Source of the DNA: Deltaproteobacteria bacterium
Lineage (GTDB): Bacteria > Myxococcota > XYA12-FULL-58-9 > JABJBS01
Assembly (NCBI GenBank): GCA_018668695.1
Contig: JABJBS010000310.1
Coordinates: forward strand, 1 to 64,000
DNA length: 64,000 nt
Direction of reading: 5' to 3'
Positions 17,321-25,934 of this stretch are shown piece by piece. Each line of letters begins with the position of its first letter. The first letter of the stretch is position 1. Made by a program: the position numbers and the translations under genes. The notes beneath the pieces are model-generated. The model ran no database searches and was not told where the DNA came from. It saw only the letters and a list, made by a program, of their open reading frames with translations.

Positions 17321-18646
17321 TTACCCCTCCTTCAAGTCTGCCAAGGGCATGGTTCCATTGTCACCAAAGGTATCTACCTGAACGCCTAGGGCATCCATGA
17401 CGCCCATGTGAGCATTTGCGAGAGGAACTTCACCTTCGAGCTGAACATGACGGCCAGTATCGAATTTCCCGCTGCAATTACCAGCAATCATCAGTGGGTG
17501 AGCATGCTGATCATGATTGTCCCCATCACCCATTTCGCTGACAAACATCAGACACGAGTTATCGAGTGCCGTACCATCACTCTCTTCGATGTCCTTCATC
17601 CGGCCCACAACATAAGCAAATTGCTCCATTTCCCATCGTCCGATGGTGGTGAGCGCATCAAGCCTCTCTTGTTTGTTTTGGTGGTGGGAGAGTTCATGGT
17701 GACCGCCAGTCACCCCTAGAAAACTAAACGAGCGGTTGCTGATTCCGTTGCCCATCATGAACGTGATGATACGTGTCATGTCACACTGGAATGCTGTAAC
17801 CATGAGGTCGCACATAGCGCGTACTTGTTCTGGGAATTCCAGCTCGGAGCCGGGCATTTCAATACTTCCACACTCAATCGTTGGAGGTTGTGTAATGCGT
17901 GTTTCCAGTTCACGAACGCCTGTCATGTATTCGTCAAGTTTACGCCTGTCTGTCACGCCAAGCTTGCCGTCTAGGCTTTGTGCCTCTGCAAGCACGTAGT
18001 CTAGGATGCTCTTGTTGTAACGGCGTCTCTTATCTTTTTCGGCGCGGCTTGCCAGTGGGTCGTTACCCGCAAACATCCGGTCGAAAACGATTTGTGGGTC
18101 TGTAAGTTTTTGAATCGGAGTTGTTGGGCCAGCCCAGGAAATATTGCGCACATAAGCACAGCTATAACCGGAGTCACAGTTACCAACATCGGCTCCACCA
18201 TCAGTTCCCAACTGCATTGAAGGAAACATGGTACCAGGGTTTCGCTCTCGAACTAAAAGCTGGTCCATGGAGATACCCGCGCGGATATCTGAGCCTTCGC
18301 TTTTGTTCACAGCAGTACAGGTGAGTAAGCCACCTGTGCCCGACGCGTGACCTCCTGGTCCGTCGGGAATCGCTGGCAGGTTGGCCAGTCCACTGACTAC
18401 GAGAATATCCTCTTTATAGGGAGCCATGGGTTCCATAATTGGCGCGAGCTGAAAGTCTCTTCCGGTTCCAACCGGGGTAAAGTCTTGCATGTTGAGGCCA
18501 TTGGGAACGTAAAAAACCATAAGTCGCCTACGATTGGCTGCCGCCGCAATGGCTTCTTTGGGCCACATCGAAGGTAAAAAGGGCAGAGCCAACATGGCAC
18601 CAGCGCCACCGAGGAACGCACGTCTTGAAATTCCTGTTTTAATCAT
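17321..18646 (-). CDS. DUF1552 family Tat-exported protein
   Basis: A 441-residue protein of the DUF1552 family. The N-terminus carries a twin-arginine signal (ISRRAFLGGAGAMLALPFLP), so it is exported folded, possibly with a cofactor. Further family features are VFYVPNGLNMQDF, GGHASGTGGLLT, SMDQLLV and MTRIITFMMGNG. These proteins have an alkaline-phosphatase/sulfatase-like fold but no established reaction. They are regularly encoded beside DUF1592 cytochrome-like proteins in Planctomycetes and Myxococcota, as here: the ATG overlaps the DUF1592 stop by four bases. The gene is co-transcribed with the lipoprotein gene downstream. Confidence 0.9.
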   Translation of the reverse strand: MIKTGISRRAFLGGAGAMLALPFLPSMWPKEAIAAAANRRRLMVFYVPNGLNMQDFTPVGTGRDFQLAPIMEPMAPYKEDILVVSGLANLPAIPDGPGGHASGTGGLLTCTAVNKSEGSDIRAGISMDQLLVRERNPGTMFPSMQLGTDGGADVGNCDSGYSCAYVRNISWAGPTTPIQKLTDPQIVFDRMFAGNDPLASRAEKDKRRRYNKSILDYVLAEAQSLDGKLGVTDRRKLDEYMTGVRELETRITQPPTIECGSIEMPGSELEFPEQVRAMCDLMVTAFQCDMTRIITFMMGNGISNRSFSFLGVTGGHHELSHHQNKQERLDALTTIGRWEMEQFAYVVGRMKDIEESDGTALDNSCLMFVSEMGDGDNHDQHAHPLMIAGNCSGKFDTGRHVQLEGEVPLANAHMGVMDALGVQVDTFGDNGTMPLADLKEG

Positions 18647-20676
18647 TGCTCCACTCCTTCTTCCGAACCTACTTCGACACTCTCGTCTCCGCGTCGTTTA
18701 CGGAAGGATTCACTTTGAACAATCTCGCGAATGAGTTCGCGAAGACCGCCACCGGCACTGCTGTAACTCTCAGTGATTTCTTCTAGGTGGTAGGCATCGT
18801 AGGTTTCGATGCCGCGTCCCATCGCGTATGTGTACATGTGCTCTGCTACACATTCCCGAAGTTTAGGGTCATCCTTAATGACGTCGGCCATTTCAAAAGC
18901 GCCAGTGAATGTCGTTCCGTCTGGAAAGAGCCCGCTGTCATCGATTTCGTATCCATCATCGTCTTCTCGCCATTGGCCGACTGCATTGAAGTGCTCAAGG
19001 GCAAAGCCGATTGGGTCCATGATCTCATGGCAGGCAGCGCATACTGGCGCAGCTCTGTGTTGCTCCAAACGCTCTCGTAGGCTTGCCGTAGGACTCAATT
19101 CCTCAACAAGACCTTCAACGCCAGGTGGTGGTGGGGCGGGTTCGTCGCAGAGCATCTGCTGTAGAACCCACTTGCCGCGCTGAACCGGTGATGTACGGGC
19201 AGGGTAAGAGGTAACAGTAAGAAGCGAGCCTTGTGTTAAGAGCCCGCCGCGTTTGTCGTCGGGAGCCAGGTCAACCCGCCGCATTTCGCTTCCAGTCACA
19301 CCTTCGATACCGTAGTGCGTGGCTACGCGCTCATTAAGATAAGTAAAGTCGGCCGTGAGCAATTTCTCAATTGGGGTATTGTCGTCTAGGAATGATTTGA
19401 AAAAATATGCCGTTTCGCGCTGGAGTCCGACGGCGAGTTCGTCATCGAAGTCTGGAAACGTGTTGGGTTCGGGTTCAACGCTCTTCATCGCTCGGGTATA
19501 GAGCCACTGACCGGCGAAATTATCAACGAGCGCTTGCGAGCGAGAGTCGCTGAGCATGCGGTCCACTTGAGTTGCTAGAACACCCTTGTCGTTCAAGTTA
19601 CCCTCGGCTGCTAAATCAAGAAGCGTCTCATCTGGCATACTGCTCCAAATGAAGTAAGAGAGGCGGCTTGCGAGTTCATAGTCCGACAGATCATGTGGAT
19701 CGAGGGAAGTTGGGTCTTCATCTAATTCCACTCGAAAAATAAAGTGGGGCGAAATTAAGACAGCCTGCATCGCGTTGGCAAGGCCAACTTCAGGATGGTC
19801 ACTTTCAGCGACTGCCATTTTAACCAACTCGACCAGTGCCGTGATTTCAGTATTTGTTACTGGACGGCGGTATGCAAGGTTTGCAAATTGAGACAGTACT
19901 GTTCGGGCACATTCTTCATATTCTGTGTATGTTAACTCACAAGTGATCAGTTGGCTGCGAGCGCTCGAAGGCACGATGCCCTCCATGGGGCCTTCCAGCT
20001 TTACCCAATCAAACATGACTCTGCGAAACTCTAGCGCTTCCGTATCGTATTGAGGGTTGAGAAGAGTGAGGGCTAACTCATGTGAGCCGCCAGTCGTGGA
20101 CACAGCGAGTTCGAAAATATTGGGGTCAGCTTCAAGAGCAGTCACATCGAGAATGGTAAGCTCGGCGCCGTCTAGTTCCACTTTGAGACGAGGTGATTCC
20201 CCAGCCAGCGTTCGTCCGAATGCGCGAAGACTTAGAACAAACTCACCGTCTTCTCTGGCTTCAATATTGGTTGTGAAAGGAGTGCCTTCCCAAAGGCTCC
20301 ACCATTTGCCGTGATAACTCGATCCCGTCTCCACTGATTCCAGACCTTCTGGTTGCACGGTGAAGGTCGGTGCCGCGCGAAACAGGTCGTCAGTAAGTAA
20401 AACAGCAGCGCGATGGTAGAGTTCGATTTGAAGCCCTGAAAGACTCAGCACATCAGCGATGTTATCAAACCCGTAACCGTGGTCATCGAGGGGAAAATCG
20501 TTGGCTGGCTTGAGCTCCGTTTTCATGAGATCGCGAACCGTATTGTTGTACTCAGCCCGGTTTAGGCGGTGCATCGTAATACGCCCAGGGTCCTCACCGC
20601 TGTCACTCGAACAGCCAGGCGTCGTTAGCAAAGCGCCAGCGAGTAATAAGGTGTTGAAAAGGTTCATTTTAATCAC
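18643..20676 (-). CDS. DUF1592/DUF1588/DUF1595 multi-domain lipoprotein with CxxCH
   Basis: A 677-residue exported lipoprotein (lipobox TTPGC) with the domain series DUF1587 (HRLNRAEYNNTVRDL, near 35), a carbohydrate-binding-like beta domain, DUF1595, DUF1592 (LASRLSYFIWSSMPDE) and DUF1588 (GGLLTQGSLLTVTSYPARTS). A C-terminal DUF1585 follows. The C-terminal part contains CAACHEIMDP, a haem c-type motif typical of this family. The reaction is unknown; the family always pairs with DUF1552 proteins. Start options are GTG 20676, which overlaps the preceding small frame by four bases, or ATG 20667. Translational coupling with both neighbours suggests a stoichiometric complex. Confidence 0.9.
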   Translation of the reverse strand: MIKMNLFNTLLLAGALLTTPGCSSDSGEDPGRITMHRLNRAEYNNTVRDLMKTELKPANDFPLDDHGYGFDNIADVLSLSGLQIELYHRAAVLLTDDLFRAAPTFTVQPEGLESVETGSSYHGKWWSLWEGTPFTTNIEAREDGEFVLSLRAFGRTLAGESPRLKVELDGAELTILDVTALEADPNIFELAVSTTGGSHELALTLLNPQYDTEALEFRRVMFDWVKLEGPMEGIVPSSARSQLITCELTYTEYEECARTVLSQFANLAYRRPVTNTEITALVELVKMAVAESDHPEVGLANAMQAVLISPHFIFRVELDEDPTSLDPHDLSDYELASRLSYFIWSSMPDETLLDLAAEGNLNDKGVLATQVDRMLSDSRSQALVDNFAGQWLYTRAMKSVEPEPNTFPDFDDELAVGLQRETAYFFKSFLDDNTPIEKLLTADFTYLNERVATHYGIEGVTGSEMRRVDLAPDDKRGGLLTQGSLLTVTSYPARTSPVQRGKWVLQQMLCDEPAPPPPGVEGLVEELSPTASLRERLEQHRAAPVCAACHEIMDPIGFALEHFNAVGQWREDDDGYEIDDSGLFPDGTTFTGAFEMADVIKDDPKLRECVAEHMYTYAMGRGIETYDAYHLEEITESYSSAGGGLRELIREIVQSESFRKRRGDESVEVGSEEGVEQ

Positions 20677-20816
20677 GTCTTAGAGCCCCCTGTTGAGGAT
20701 GGTTGAGCAGCCACTTTGGACAAGATGCTGCCTCCGGCACGAATGATTCTACGCGGAAATTGGGGTTTTAGGTAGTCGGATTGATCGATTGGACCATCTG
20801 TAGATATTGAATTCAT
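20673..20816 (-). CDS. Small coupled reading frame (47 residues) leading DUF1592 operon
   Basis: A short candidate gene starting MNSISTDGPIDQSDYLKP and ending in SSTGGSKT. It is supported by a strong ribosome-binding site (GGGGAGGGG a few bases before ATG 20816) and by a four-base overlap between its stop and the GTG start of the DUF1592 gene. It has no membrane helix. It could be a real small protein of the operon or a translational leader that couples ribosomes into the main gene. No homologue is recognised. Confidence 0.5.
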   Translation of the reverse strand: MNSISTDGPIDQSDYLKPQFPRRIIRAGGSILSKVAAQPSSTGGSKT

Positions 20817-20976
20817 AAGTCCCCTCCCCGAACCGTTGTGCTTGCATAGAGCAAGCACCGCAGAAGGCTCTGAGACTAGGTGACGACGCGCCGCGTTGTC
20901 AATGCTTAGCTTCGGGCTGTGCCTGCAAGTTACTGATTTTGAGAGGCATACTCGGTGCACTCAATCTCTGGCTGCG

Positions 20977-22101
20977 TTATTTGTAAGATAATGTCACATC
21001 TTCAAATGTGGAGGTTTCTCCATTGAGGATCGGGAGCATATCTTGGTCGTTGAAGAGGTGCAGTCTGGTGAAAGCTAAGGAGTATATGTTGGTCGCTTCC
21101 AGGAGGATTTTGTAGTCGGTAAACTCGTCCCCGCAACCGCCGCCATTTTCGTCCCCGATCCAAGGCGTAATTTCACAAGTCAGAATGTAAGAATGATGCC
21201 CACCTTTATCGTAGTTTACCCGCATTGAATTGGGCGCTGAAATATTGTCCCAGTAGGGGTCGCCTTGTGTTTCGTTCGGGCAATTGCCATCGAGCGTTGC
21301 GGACATGTGCATAATTGGGATGGTTATGTTGGAAACGCCTTCGGGGCCCATGAGCGGTGCATTGCCGGGCGCCATGGGGATCAAGACTTTAACGCGCTCG
21401 TCTCGAAATCCTTGTCTGAGAATCGTCGCATATTCATCAGTCATGTTTGTACAAAGAGAGCTCTGTGCTGTGCCGTCGCACTCAGCAATTCTTTCTTCGG
21501 AGAAGGTTCCACCAACAGCACTGAATACGTTCCAGCCACCAAAGCTGTGGCCCGCAAGTGCTAGGTCGTCTGTAAGTCGGCCGGCCAATGGGTTCGTCGC
21601 CGGCAGGGAGTAAATGGTGTCGATGACAGCAGAGATGTCTTGAGGCCGCTGAACATACATTTCTGTATTTCGAGGCTCGTCACGGTTGGCCGTGGTGTCG
21701 CCGGTATGGTCGGCACTGGCCACGACGAATCCGTGAGATGCGAAGTATTCCATCAGCTCATACGCGCATTCAGCAAAGGAGCTGGTTCCATGAGAGTAGA
21801 CGAGTACAGGAAACTCAGCATCTGGAATGGGGGCCGCGTCGATGAGGCTCTCACCCCATAGAGGCTCGGTACCTCGTGTTTCATTTGTTGGGTACCACAT
21901 GATGAGCCGAAGTGTTCGGGGCTCAGCAATTCCATTCGGGGTGTAAGTGATTTCGGTAGCCTGTTGCCCAACATTGTAGGGGCCCCGGACTGTGACGTCG
22001 ACGGTCTGAGTCTCTTCCGGTGATGTGTCCTCGCTGCTGCAACCCGTGAACAAGCTCGTCACAACGACACTCAAAACAATCAATGGACTTAATAATTTCA
22101 T
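20977..22101 (-). CDS. Alpha/beta-hydrolase lipoprotein, PAF-acetylhydrolase-like
   Basis: A 374-residue lipoprotein (lipobox LFTGC) with an alpha/beta-hydrolase core. The oxyanion region VLVYSHGTSSF, the nucleophile elbow GHSFGGWN and later Asp/His-containing strands (STLDGNCP, KGGHHSYIL) fit the platelet-activating-factor acetylhydrolase or dienelactone-hydrolase-like branch. The substrate is likely an ester at the cell surface. I start at ATG 22101 because AAGGAGG sits seven bases upstream; a GTG two codons earlier is too close to that site. The gene is monocistronic as far as can be seen, with 141 bp to the next start-side neighbour. Confidence 0.82.
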   Translation of the reverse strand: MKLLSPLIVLSVVVTSLFTGCSSEDTSPEETQTVDVTVRGPYNVGQQATEITYTPNGIAEPRTLRLIMWYPTNETRGTEPLWGESLIDAAPIPDAEFPVLVYSHGTSSFAECAYELMEYFASHGFVVASADHTGDTTANRDEPRNTEMYVQRPQDISAVIDTIYSLPATNPLAGRLTDDLALAGHSFGGWNVFSAVGGTFSEERIAECDGTAQSSLCTNMTDEYATILRQGFRDERVKVLIPMAPGNAPLMGPEGVSNITIPIMHMSATLDGNCPNETQGDPYWDNISAPNSMRVNYDKGGHHSYILTCEITPWIGDENGGGCGDEFTDYKILLEATNIYSLAFTRLHLFNDQDMLPILNGETSTFEDVTLSYK

Positions 22102-22248
22102 GGCCACCTCCTTACTGACGATTATCCAAGTGTGCTCTCTGGGACAAGTGTTTAAGGTGGGTTAGGTGGTTGAAGCCGATTTCAGTGGCTCAGAGCTAAA
22201 CAAGGGATTTCTATAGAGATCCGGCGCTGAGCACCTGGGGAGCAGAAT

Positions 22249-24678
22249 TTAATCTCTTCGCCTCAACAATCCCACAATGAATGGAAGAAAGTAGAGTGAC
22301 CCCGGCGTACCTGCACAACCGCCGGTAGAGTCTGTCGTCTCTGAGGTAGTTTCTTCACTATTGTTTGAGTTGGTGCTGGCAGGTGGTGTGGTTTCATTCT
22401 CGCAGTTGTTATTGCTTGGTTCATCAGGGCTGCTCTCATTCTCATCTGAATCAGTTGAGTCGCCTGGCTGCTGAACTTGGCACTCCTCGTCCGGTTCTGA
22501 ATCGTTTCCGGTGATTTCCGAGTCATCGACGAGGCAGTGCTCCAGAGTGCTGTCGACGCTTGCTGCATCCTGACCTAATTTGAGTAGCTTAGACATCATC
22601 CACGCACCGGCTCCGTAACCCACCATGGGGATGGCACCTTCGTAGCTGCCATTGGTGGGGTCATAGAGTTCCGCAATCAAATTGTCGTTGGCCGCTGCCA
22701 GTTCGGTGACGGTATCAAAAAGGTTGGTGTATTCCGAAAGTCCGTTCACGTGATTAGATTTTAACCATGCGTCGCCAATCCTGAGATCCATCATGACCCA
22801 CTCTCGGGTATCATAGACCGTTGCGGCAGATTCCCCGGTAAGAGAAAGCTCGGGATCGAGTCGACGGTAACCGCCAAAGTCGGTACGGATGATGTCGTAT
22901 TGCTCAAGCGTTCCCGAATAAATACTCGAGTCTGGCTCAAAGATTCCCCAATTAAGAAACTCGACGGTGGAGCCATCAGCGTGCGTATAAGATGACGCCA
23001 CACCCGCATGACTGGCGATGCTTTGGGTGGGTTGATGCACGAGTACCTCTTGAGCCTTATTACGCATATTGTCGGCCAAGCGTTGGAACTCTTGGCTCAA
23101 TACTTCGTCTCCCTTTAAAGCAATAATCGCGGCAAGGTCGGCGAGTCCGCGGATTTGAGTGGCCACGGTGTATGCGAAGATTTGTCGGTGATTCCAATGT
23201 ACTTCCCAGATTGAGTTATCAGGAGCGGGGAGGTCATCGATGATAAGACTTTTGATATCGTGGCCAATGTGGAGCAACGCCTCATAAACCGTGTCGCCTT
23301 GGCGGGTTGTTGAATCAAGCCAATCCAAATCACAACTGCTTTCTAAGTACTGGCGCGCTGCCCAAAGAACTAAACCCCAGCCATCTGTTTCGTAGTTGGG
23401 GCCATCGATGTTCCAATCACTCTCTTCTTGACCGTCTCCAAAGTAGCGGCAAACGGAGATTCGATAAGGACGCTGTAGTTCATAATACTCTGGGCGGTTG
23501 TAGAGCCCAGCTTCAGCGCCCAGGAAAAATTCGATACCCTTTTTGGCTTCTTCATAATGTCCGGTCATGGCGAGGGATACGGCGGCATAGGTTCCATCTC
23601 GTACCCATCCAACATGCCAATCACCGGGAGGCAGAGATGCCAGAAGCATGCCGGAGTTGGATGGCTTTTCTTCTATCAGTCCCATTCTAAGTACTGCTTC
23701 GGATTGTCTCCACACTTTGAGTTCTGTGGCGGACAGGCCAGCTGGAGCTGGTTTGCGCCAAGCTTCAAAAGAGCTGAACTCGTTTTGGAGTGCAACCATG
23801 GCCGACTGCCCATTACTGTAGTTGTCCCAAAGAGAGAGTATATCGTCTGCACTGCGCGAGTCCCGAAAGCTATGGGCGCGTGGATGAATAGGGTTGTCGT
23901 TAAGGAAAATGACCGTTAATCCCCAAGTCTTGGTTTCACCTGGAGCGAGCGTCAAGCTTTGATGCAAGAGAGGCACCTGACTTGAACCAGTGCATGTGTT
24001 GTTTTGAGAAATCCAGGAGCCGTTCAAAACGGCGTTATAAATAGGGCTGTCTTGTCCGCAAGTCATTTGAGTTGAGGATTCAAACGGTAAATAAAAGGCG
24101 TGCCCACCACCGGCCCCGGTCTCTCGCATATGAGGTGAAGAACCACCGCGTTTTTCTAGGTACTCATTCCAGTCATTTGGGTAGGGTCGTCCTTCGCCTA
24201 ACTTTAGATTCGGTTTGGCAAATACGGTGACTTCTTGTTCGTTGGGTGAATGGTTGGTCACTTCCAAAATCATTGTTAGAGCGTTGGCCGAGAGCGCGAA
24301 AGGCGCAAAGTAGTATGTTTGAGTTTCGATGGGGCCCACGTGCTGACGGCCCGATATAATATGACTTTGTTCAGCGTATTCGATGTCATCAAGCTCGGTG
24401 AGCCATTGGTTGCCTTGAGCGGTTTGGATCCCAAAGTATAAATCATGCGCTAGGTTTCGCCGGTGAATCCCATAGGTTCCTTCATCATTTGCAGCTGCGA
24501 CGAAAGCGTAAGGATGCTCGAGGAATTGGGTTATCCGGCCTGAGGGACGGTCAAAAATTGAGAAATGGTGCCCATTTCCTGTGGTCATCGTGTGTAAAGA
24601 ACGGTTCGCCGCCTGGGTATGCACTGGATATAGGCTCAGTAGAGCAAGCGTTATCAGAAACCTTCGTCCTAAAGTCAT
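22249..24678 (-). CDS. Secreted GH15-like glucoamylase-family enzyme with C-terminal sorting tail
   Basis: An 809-residue exported protein. A signal peptide (LITLALLSLYPVHTQA) precedes a beta-rich N-terminal domain and an (alpha/alpha)6 catalytic domain of glycoside hydrolase family 15 type, with WHVGWVRDGTYA and PDNSIWEVHW as catalytic-region blocks. GH15 enzymes hydrolyse alpha-glucosidic linkages such as in starch or isomaltose; this family branch is poorly characterised. After the catalytic domain comes an acidic Ser/Thr/Asn-rich linker, then a C-terminal Cys, hydrophobic segment (LYFLPFIVGLL) and RRR, which resembles MYXO-CTERM sorting tails. The start ATG 24678 is spaced properly from GGGGG; an ATG two codons earlier touches it. 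Confidence 0.82.
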   Translation of the reverse strand: MTLGRRFLITLALLSLYPVHTQAANRSLHTMTTGNGHHFSIFDRPSGRITQFLEHPYAFVAAANDEGTYGIHRRNLAHDLYFGIQTAQGNQWLTELDDIEYAEQSHIISGRQHVGPIETQTYYFAPFALSANALTMILEVTNHSPNEQEVTVFAKPNLKLGEGRPYPNDWNEYLEKRGGSSPHMRETGAGGGHAFYLPFESSTQMTCGQDSPIYNAVLNGSWISQNNTCTGSSQVPLLHQSLTLAPGETKTWGLTVIFLNDNPIHPRAHSFRDSRSADDILSLWDNYSNGQSAMVALQNEFSSFEAWRKPAPAGLSATELKVWRQSEAVLRMGLIEEKPSNSGMLLASLPPGDWHVGWVRDGTYAAVSLAMTGHYEEAKKGIEFFLGAEAGLYNRPEYYELQRPYRISVCRYFGDGQEESDWNIDGPNYETDGWGLVLWAARQYLESSCDLDWLDSTTRQGDTVYEALLHIGHDIKSLIIDDLPAPDNSIWEVHWNHRQIFAYTVATQIRGLADLAAIIALKGDEVLSQEFQRLADNMRNKAQEVLVHQPTQSIASHAGVASSYTHADGSTVEFLNWGIFEPDSSIYSGTLEQYDIIRTDFGGYRRLDPELSLTGESAATVYDTREWVMMDLRIGDAWLKSNHVNGLSEYTNLFDTVTELAAANDNLIAELYDPTNGSYEGAIPMVGYGAGAWMMSKLLKLGQDAASVDSTLEHCLVDDSEITGNDSEPDEECQVQQPGDSTDSDENESSPDEPSNNNCENETTPPASTNSNNSEETTSETTDSTGGCAGTPGSLYFLPFIVGLLRRRD

Positions 24679-24767
24679 GGTCATCCCCCTTATGGCTTTA
24701 GTGTATCTTTGAAGAGTTACGCTTTTAGCCGCTCGTGGGTCGACCCGTCAAGGAGAAATCTTAATTC

Positions 24768-25568
24768 TTAGCGTAGAAGCAGATCGAGGAGGGGACCAGG
24801 GGAAAACGGGGTAAAGGCGCCGTCTCGCTGAGCCAGGCGGTCAGCGATGACATAAAGTGAAAGCGGATTGAAGCCAAATGCCATGTGACTTGATGGAACA
24901 TGGATATTCTCGCGCAATGGATAATCCGGTTCGAGACAGGTCTTCCATGTCACGACGCCATCGGTTCGGCTGTAGAGAGAAGAGAAGGGAACTGGGATGG
25001 CAGGTTCGTTGAGCCAGGGTTTGAAGGGGGCCGGCTCTTTCCGAACTGCTCGTCTGCGTATTTTGGCCGTCACGGAGAGCAATGCGCTGATATTGGTTGA
25101 ATCATCAGCTCCGTAAAAAGGGCTGCCAAGAGTAATGACCGAACGTATTGCCTCAGGGTTTTGGAAGGCGAGCTTTCGGCTCATGATACCTCCGAGGCTC
25201 CAACCTACGAGGCTTAATTTTCGGCCATTCTTCTGGATGATGGTATCGATTCGGTTGTGTAGATGTTTAAAAAGGCCAGGGCGGTTTCCCATATTGAGCC
25301 CAGCTTTCCAGGAGTAGGTCTGGTAGCCCAGCTTCTTCAGAGTGGTCCGTAGAAGGATGGTTGCAGGATCCCCGCTGCCAAAACCGGGTAAGACCATCAC
25401 GGGGTGACCGTCGCCTTGGGGTAAGAAACGCTGCAAAGGGTAGGTCGCAAAATAAGCACCGGCTTCCCAAAAAGCACGCCCTTCCATGAGTCCCAAAATC
25501 AGACCAGGTCTGTTTTGAGCATCGGGTGAAGCTAGGATGGTTTCAGCACTGATTTTCTTGGATGCCAT
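24768..25568 (-). CDS. Lipase-like alpha/beta hydrolase
   Basis: A 266-residue protein with the alpha/beta-hydrolase fold. Strand and oxyanion region VMVLPGFGSGD are followed by the nucleophile elbow GWSLGG (Ser in SLVGWSLGGIMS), then TLGSPFYG and a probable Asp and His (TDGVVTW, SHMAFG). The pattern is like that of triacylglycerol-lipase/PGAP1-like proteins. No clear signal peptide is seen, so it is probably cytoplasmic or peripheral. It stands alone between a GH15-like gene and a 366-bp spacer. Substrate unknown. Confidence 0.78.
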   Translation of the reverse strand: MASKKISAETILASPDAQNRPGLILGLMEGRAFWEAGAYFATYPLQRFLPQGDGHPVMVLPGFGSGDPATILLRTTLKKLGYQTYSWKAGLNMGNRPGLFKHLHNRIDTIIQKNGRKLSLVGWSLGGIMSRKLAFQNPEAIRSVITLGSPFYGADDSTNISALLSVTAKIRRRAVRKEPAPFKPWLNEPAIPVPFSSLYSRTDGVVTWKTCLEPDYPLRENIHVPSSHMAFGFNPLSLYVIADRLAQRDGAFTPFSPGPLLDLLLR

Positions 25569-25934
25569 GTAAGATGGCTATCGCTCTCCTAGCGAACAAG
25601 CAAGCTCGACCCTGCAGGGGTATGGCCGTGTAGGCCTCTGTCGTTATTAAGTGCTCAATATTGTTAATTTTTTTTGCCTCTTTGAACAAACAGATACAGA
25701 ATTAGTCAGAGGGAACCAATAGGATATGAATAGCCGATGTTGGAAGGTCTCTTTAGAGGCGAACTGACATCACGGAGGGCTAAACGAAGCAGCTTCGGCT
25801 GCGAATAACCGATGGGCTGTTTAGGAATAGTTGGTGGTTTGCGGGTGGGTCAACCTAGACAAATTTGAACCAATCGTTTTCAGTCATCGTTCGAAAAGCC
25901 TCCGCCAACGGGTCAGTTGGTGGGGGCTTTGTTG
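25569..25934. other. Intergenic region with a terminator
   Basis: About 366 bp without a gene. Its left part should hold the promoter of the lipase-like gene (minus strand). Its right end holds the hairpin terminator annotated separately at 25898-25927. I see no other repeat, RNA gene or credible small reading frame. Confidence 0.6.
25898..25927 (-). terminator. Intrinsic terminator of the fasciclin gene
   Basis: Arms 25898-25909 and 25916-25927 form a 12-bp stem (GCCTCCGCCAAC with GTTGGTGGGGGC, two wobble or mismatched positions) around a six-base loop. On the minus strand the stem is followed by TTTTCG, eight bases beyond the stop of the fasciclin gene. On the plus strand it is followed by TTTGTTGTT, so it may work both ways. 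Confidence 0.8.
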
